This document shows, piece after piece, positions 63,639 to 64,000 of a stretch of DNA of 64,000 nucleotides. Both the position numbers and the translations under genes were made by a program. The notes beneath the pieces were generated by a model. It did not search any database, was not told the origin of the DNA, and saw only the letters and a list, made by a program, of their open reading frames with translations. This DNA is from Ureibacillus thermosphaericus (GTDB taxonomy: Bacteria > Bacillota > Bacilli > Bacillales_A > Planococcaceae): positions 1 to 64,000 of the forward strand of contig NZ_JAAXPW010000015.1 of assembly GCF_012396605.1 (NCBI RefSeq), given 5' to 3'. Position 1 is the first letter of the stretch. Every line of letters begins with the position of its first letter.

Positions 63639-64000
63639 TCATCGTATTTGAATCGCCAAGCCTTCCAACTGATTGACGTCTAAAGCAGTTACAATTCCGC
63701 TTTCCATACTTTGCATCATTTCTTGCTCTTCTTCCGCACTTAGTTTGGCATCCAATTGATGAATCAGCCGATCCAGTGAAGCTAATCCTTTCCACTGTTT
63801 ATTCTCAATCAACTGCTCTGCAACGGTCTGTTTCCTTTCTGAAGACAGACGTGAGTAGTTGGATAGCGGCAATGTCTCCAATTGAGCCTGCAATTCTTCT
63901 ACATCATCTATTCCAGCTAAACGAGCAACTTGTTCTTCCAGTGCAGAAACTGCTTCTTGAATAGAAGCCACTGGTACGTCACCGCCCAATTTCTTCAGTA
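63639..64000 (-). CDS. C-terminal part of an unidentified helical protein, cut by the window edge
   Basis: The frame is open to the right edge and ends at the stop at 63639. The visible 120 residues are helical and Gln/Glu/Leu-rich (QEAVSALEEQVARLAG, ELQAQLETLPLSNYS, LIHQLDAKLSAEEEQEMM), with coiled-coil character and no enzyme motif. The N-terminus and identity cannot be determined here. Confidence 0.65.
   Translation of the reverse strand, partial: LKKLGGDVPVASIQEAVSALEEQVARLAGIDDVEELQAQLETLPLSNYSRLSSERKQTVAEQLIENKQWKGLASLDRLIHQLDAKLSAEEEQEMMQSMESGIVTALDVNQLEGLAIQIR

Noticed and set aside
63571-63795. 74-codon minus-strand ORF
   Set aside because: It is an alternative frame of the gene running off the right edge, whose helical heptad-like composition looks genuine.

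Overview
The window looks like a chromosomal segment of a low-GC, S-layer-forming member of the Bacillales, most likely Planococcaceae of the Lysinibacillus/Ureibacillus/Solibacillus type. The reasons are a second SecA next to an S-layer accessory export protein, csaB, eleven genes for SLH-domain surface proteins, comK, pgcA, strong AGGAGG-type ribosome binding sites and AT-rich intergenic DNA. The genus call is inference from gene content. No rRNA or tRNA gene was recognised.

Layout. 0.1-3.5 kb: a peptide-binding lipoprotein and tagO. 3.7-7 kb: secA2 with an overlapping S-layer export accessory gene. 7-13.4 kb: two NlpC/P60 hydrolases, brnQ, an S41 protease and a TetR regulator. 14-17.8 kb: csaB, a GT4 glycosyltransferase and a MurJ-like flippase, overlapping by 4 bp each. 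18-38 kb: a surface-protein island with nine SLH genes. They include a phosphodiester glycosidase, a glucosaminidase, a duplicated NlpC-amidase gene pair, a CAP protein and an S-layer-like protein. The island also holds a Wzy-like polymerase and an MBOAT/DHHW O-acetylation pair. A convergent gap at 22.5-23.4 kb carries two arrays with a strict 21-bp period. 38.5-39.8 kb: Hsp20 and a small membrane protein.

40-51.6 kb: a type III-B (Cmr) CRISPR-Cas operon on the minus strand, in the order cmr1-cmr2-cmr3-cmr4-cmr5-cmr6-cas6, followed by three CARF genes. These are a short CARF protein that is probably a ring nuclease, a CARF protein with a RelE-like C-terminus, and a Csx1/Csx2 CARF-HEPN RNase. 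A short, strongly diverged repeat array lies upstream. There is no cas1 or cas2, and Cas10 keeps GGDD but shows no HD domain. The expected logic is that Cmr binds target RNA, Cas10 makes cyclic oligoadenylate, the HEPN and RelE-like effectors attack RNA, and the short CARF protein switches the signal off.

51.7-59.6 kb: a possible 52-residue secreted peptide, two more SLH proteins, a protein kinase homologue lacking both catalytic aspartates, pgcA and comK. 59.9-64 kb: a sigma-70-like gene divergent from comK, then a scrambled patch (a galE 3' fragment, a small ORF, a decayed ISL3 transposase), an AbiH-family gene with an N-terminal zinc ribbon, a small possible nuclease-fold protein and a gene running off the right edge.

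How the parts fit. TagO, the flippase, GT4, the polymerase, the acyltransferase pair and CsaB would build and decorate (O-acetylate, pyruvylate) a secondary cell-wall polymer. SecA2 and its partner would export SLH proteins, which bind the pyruvylated polymer. The NlpC, amidase and glucosaminidase enzymes would remodel the wall. The type III-B operon and AbiH are a separate anti-phage layer.
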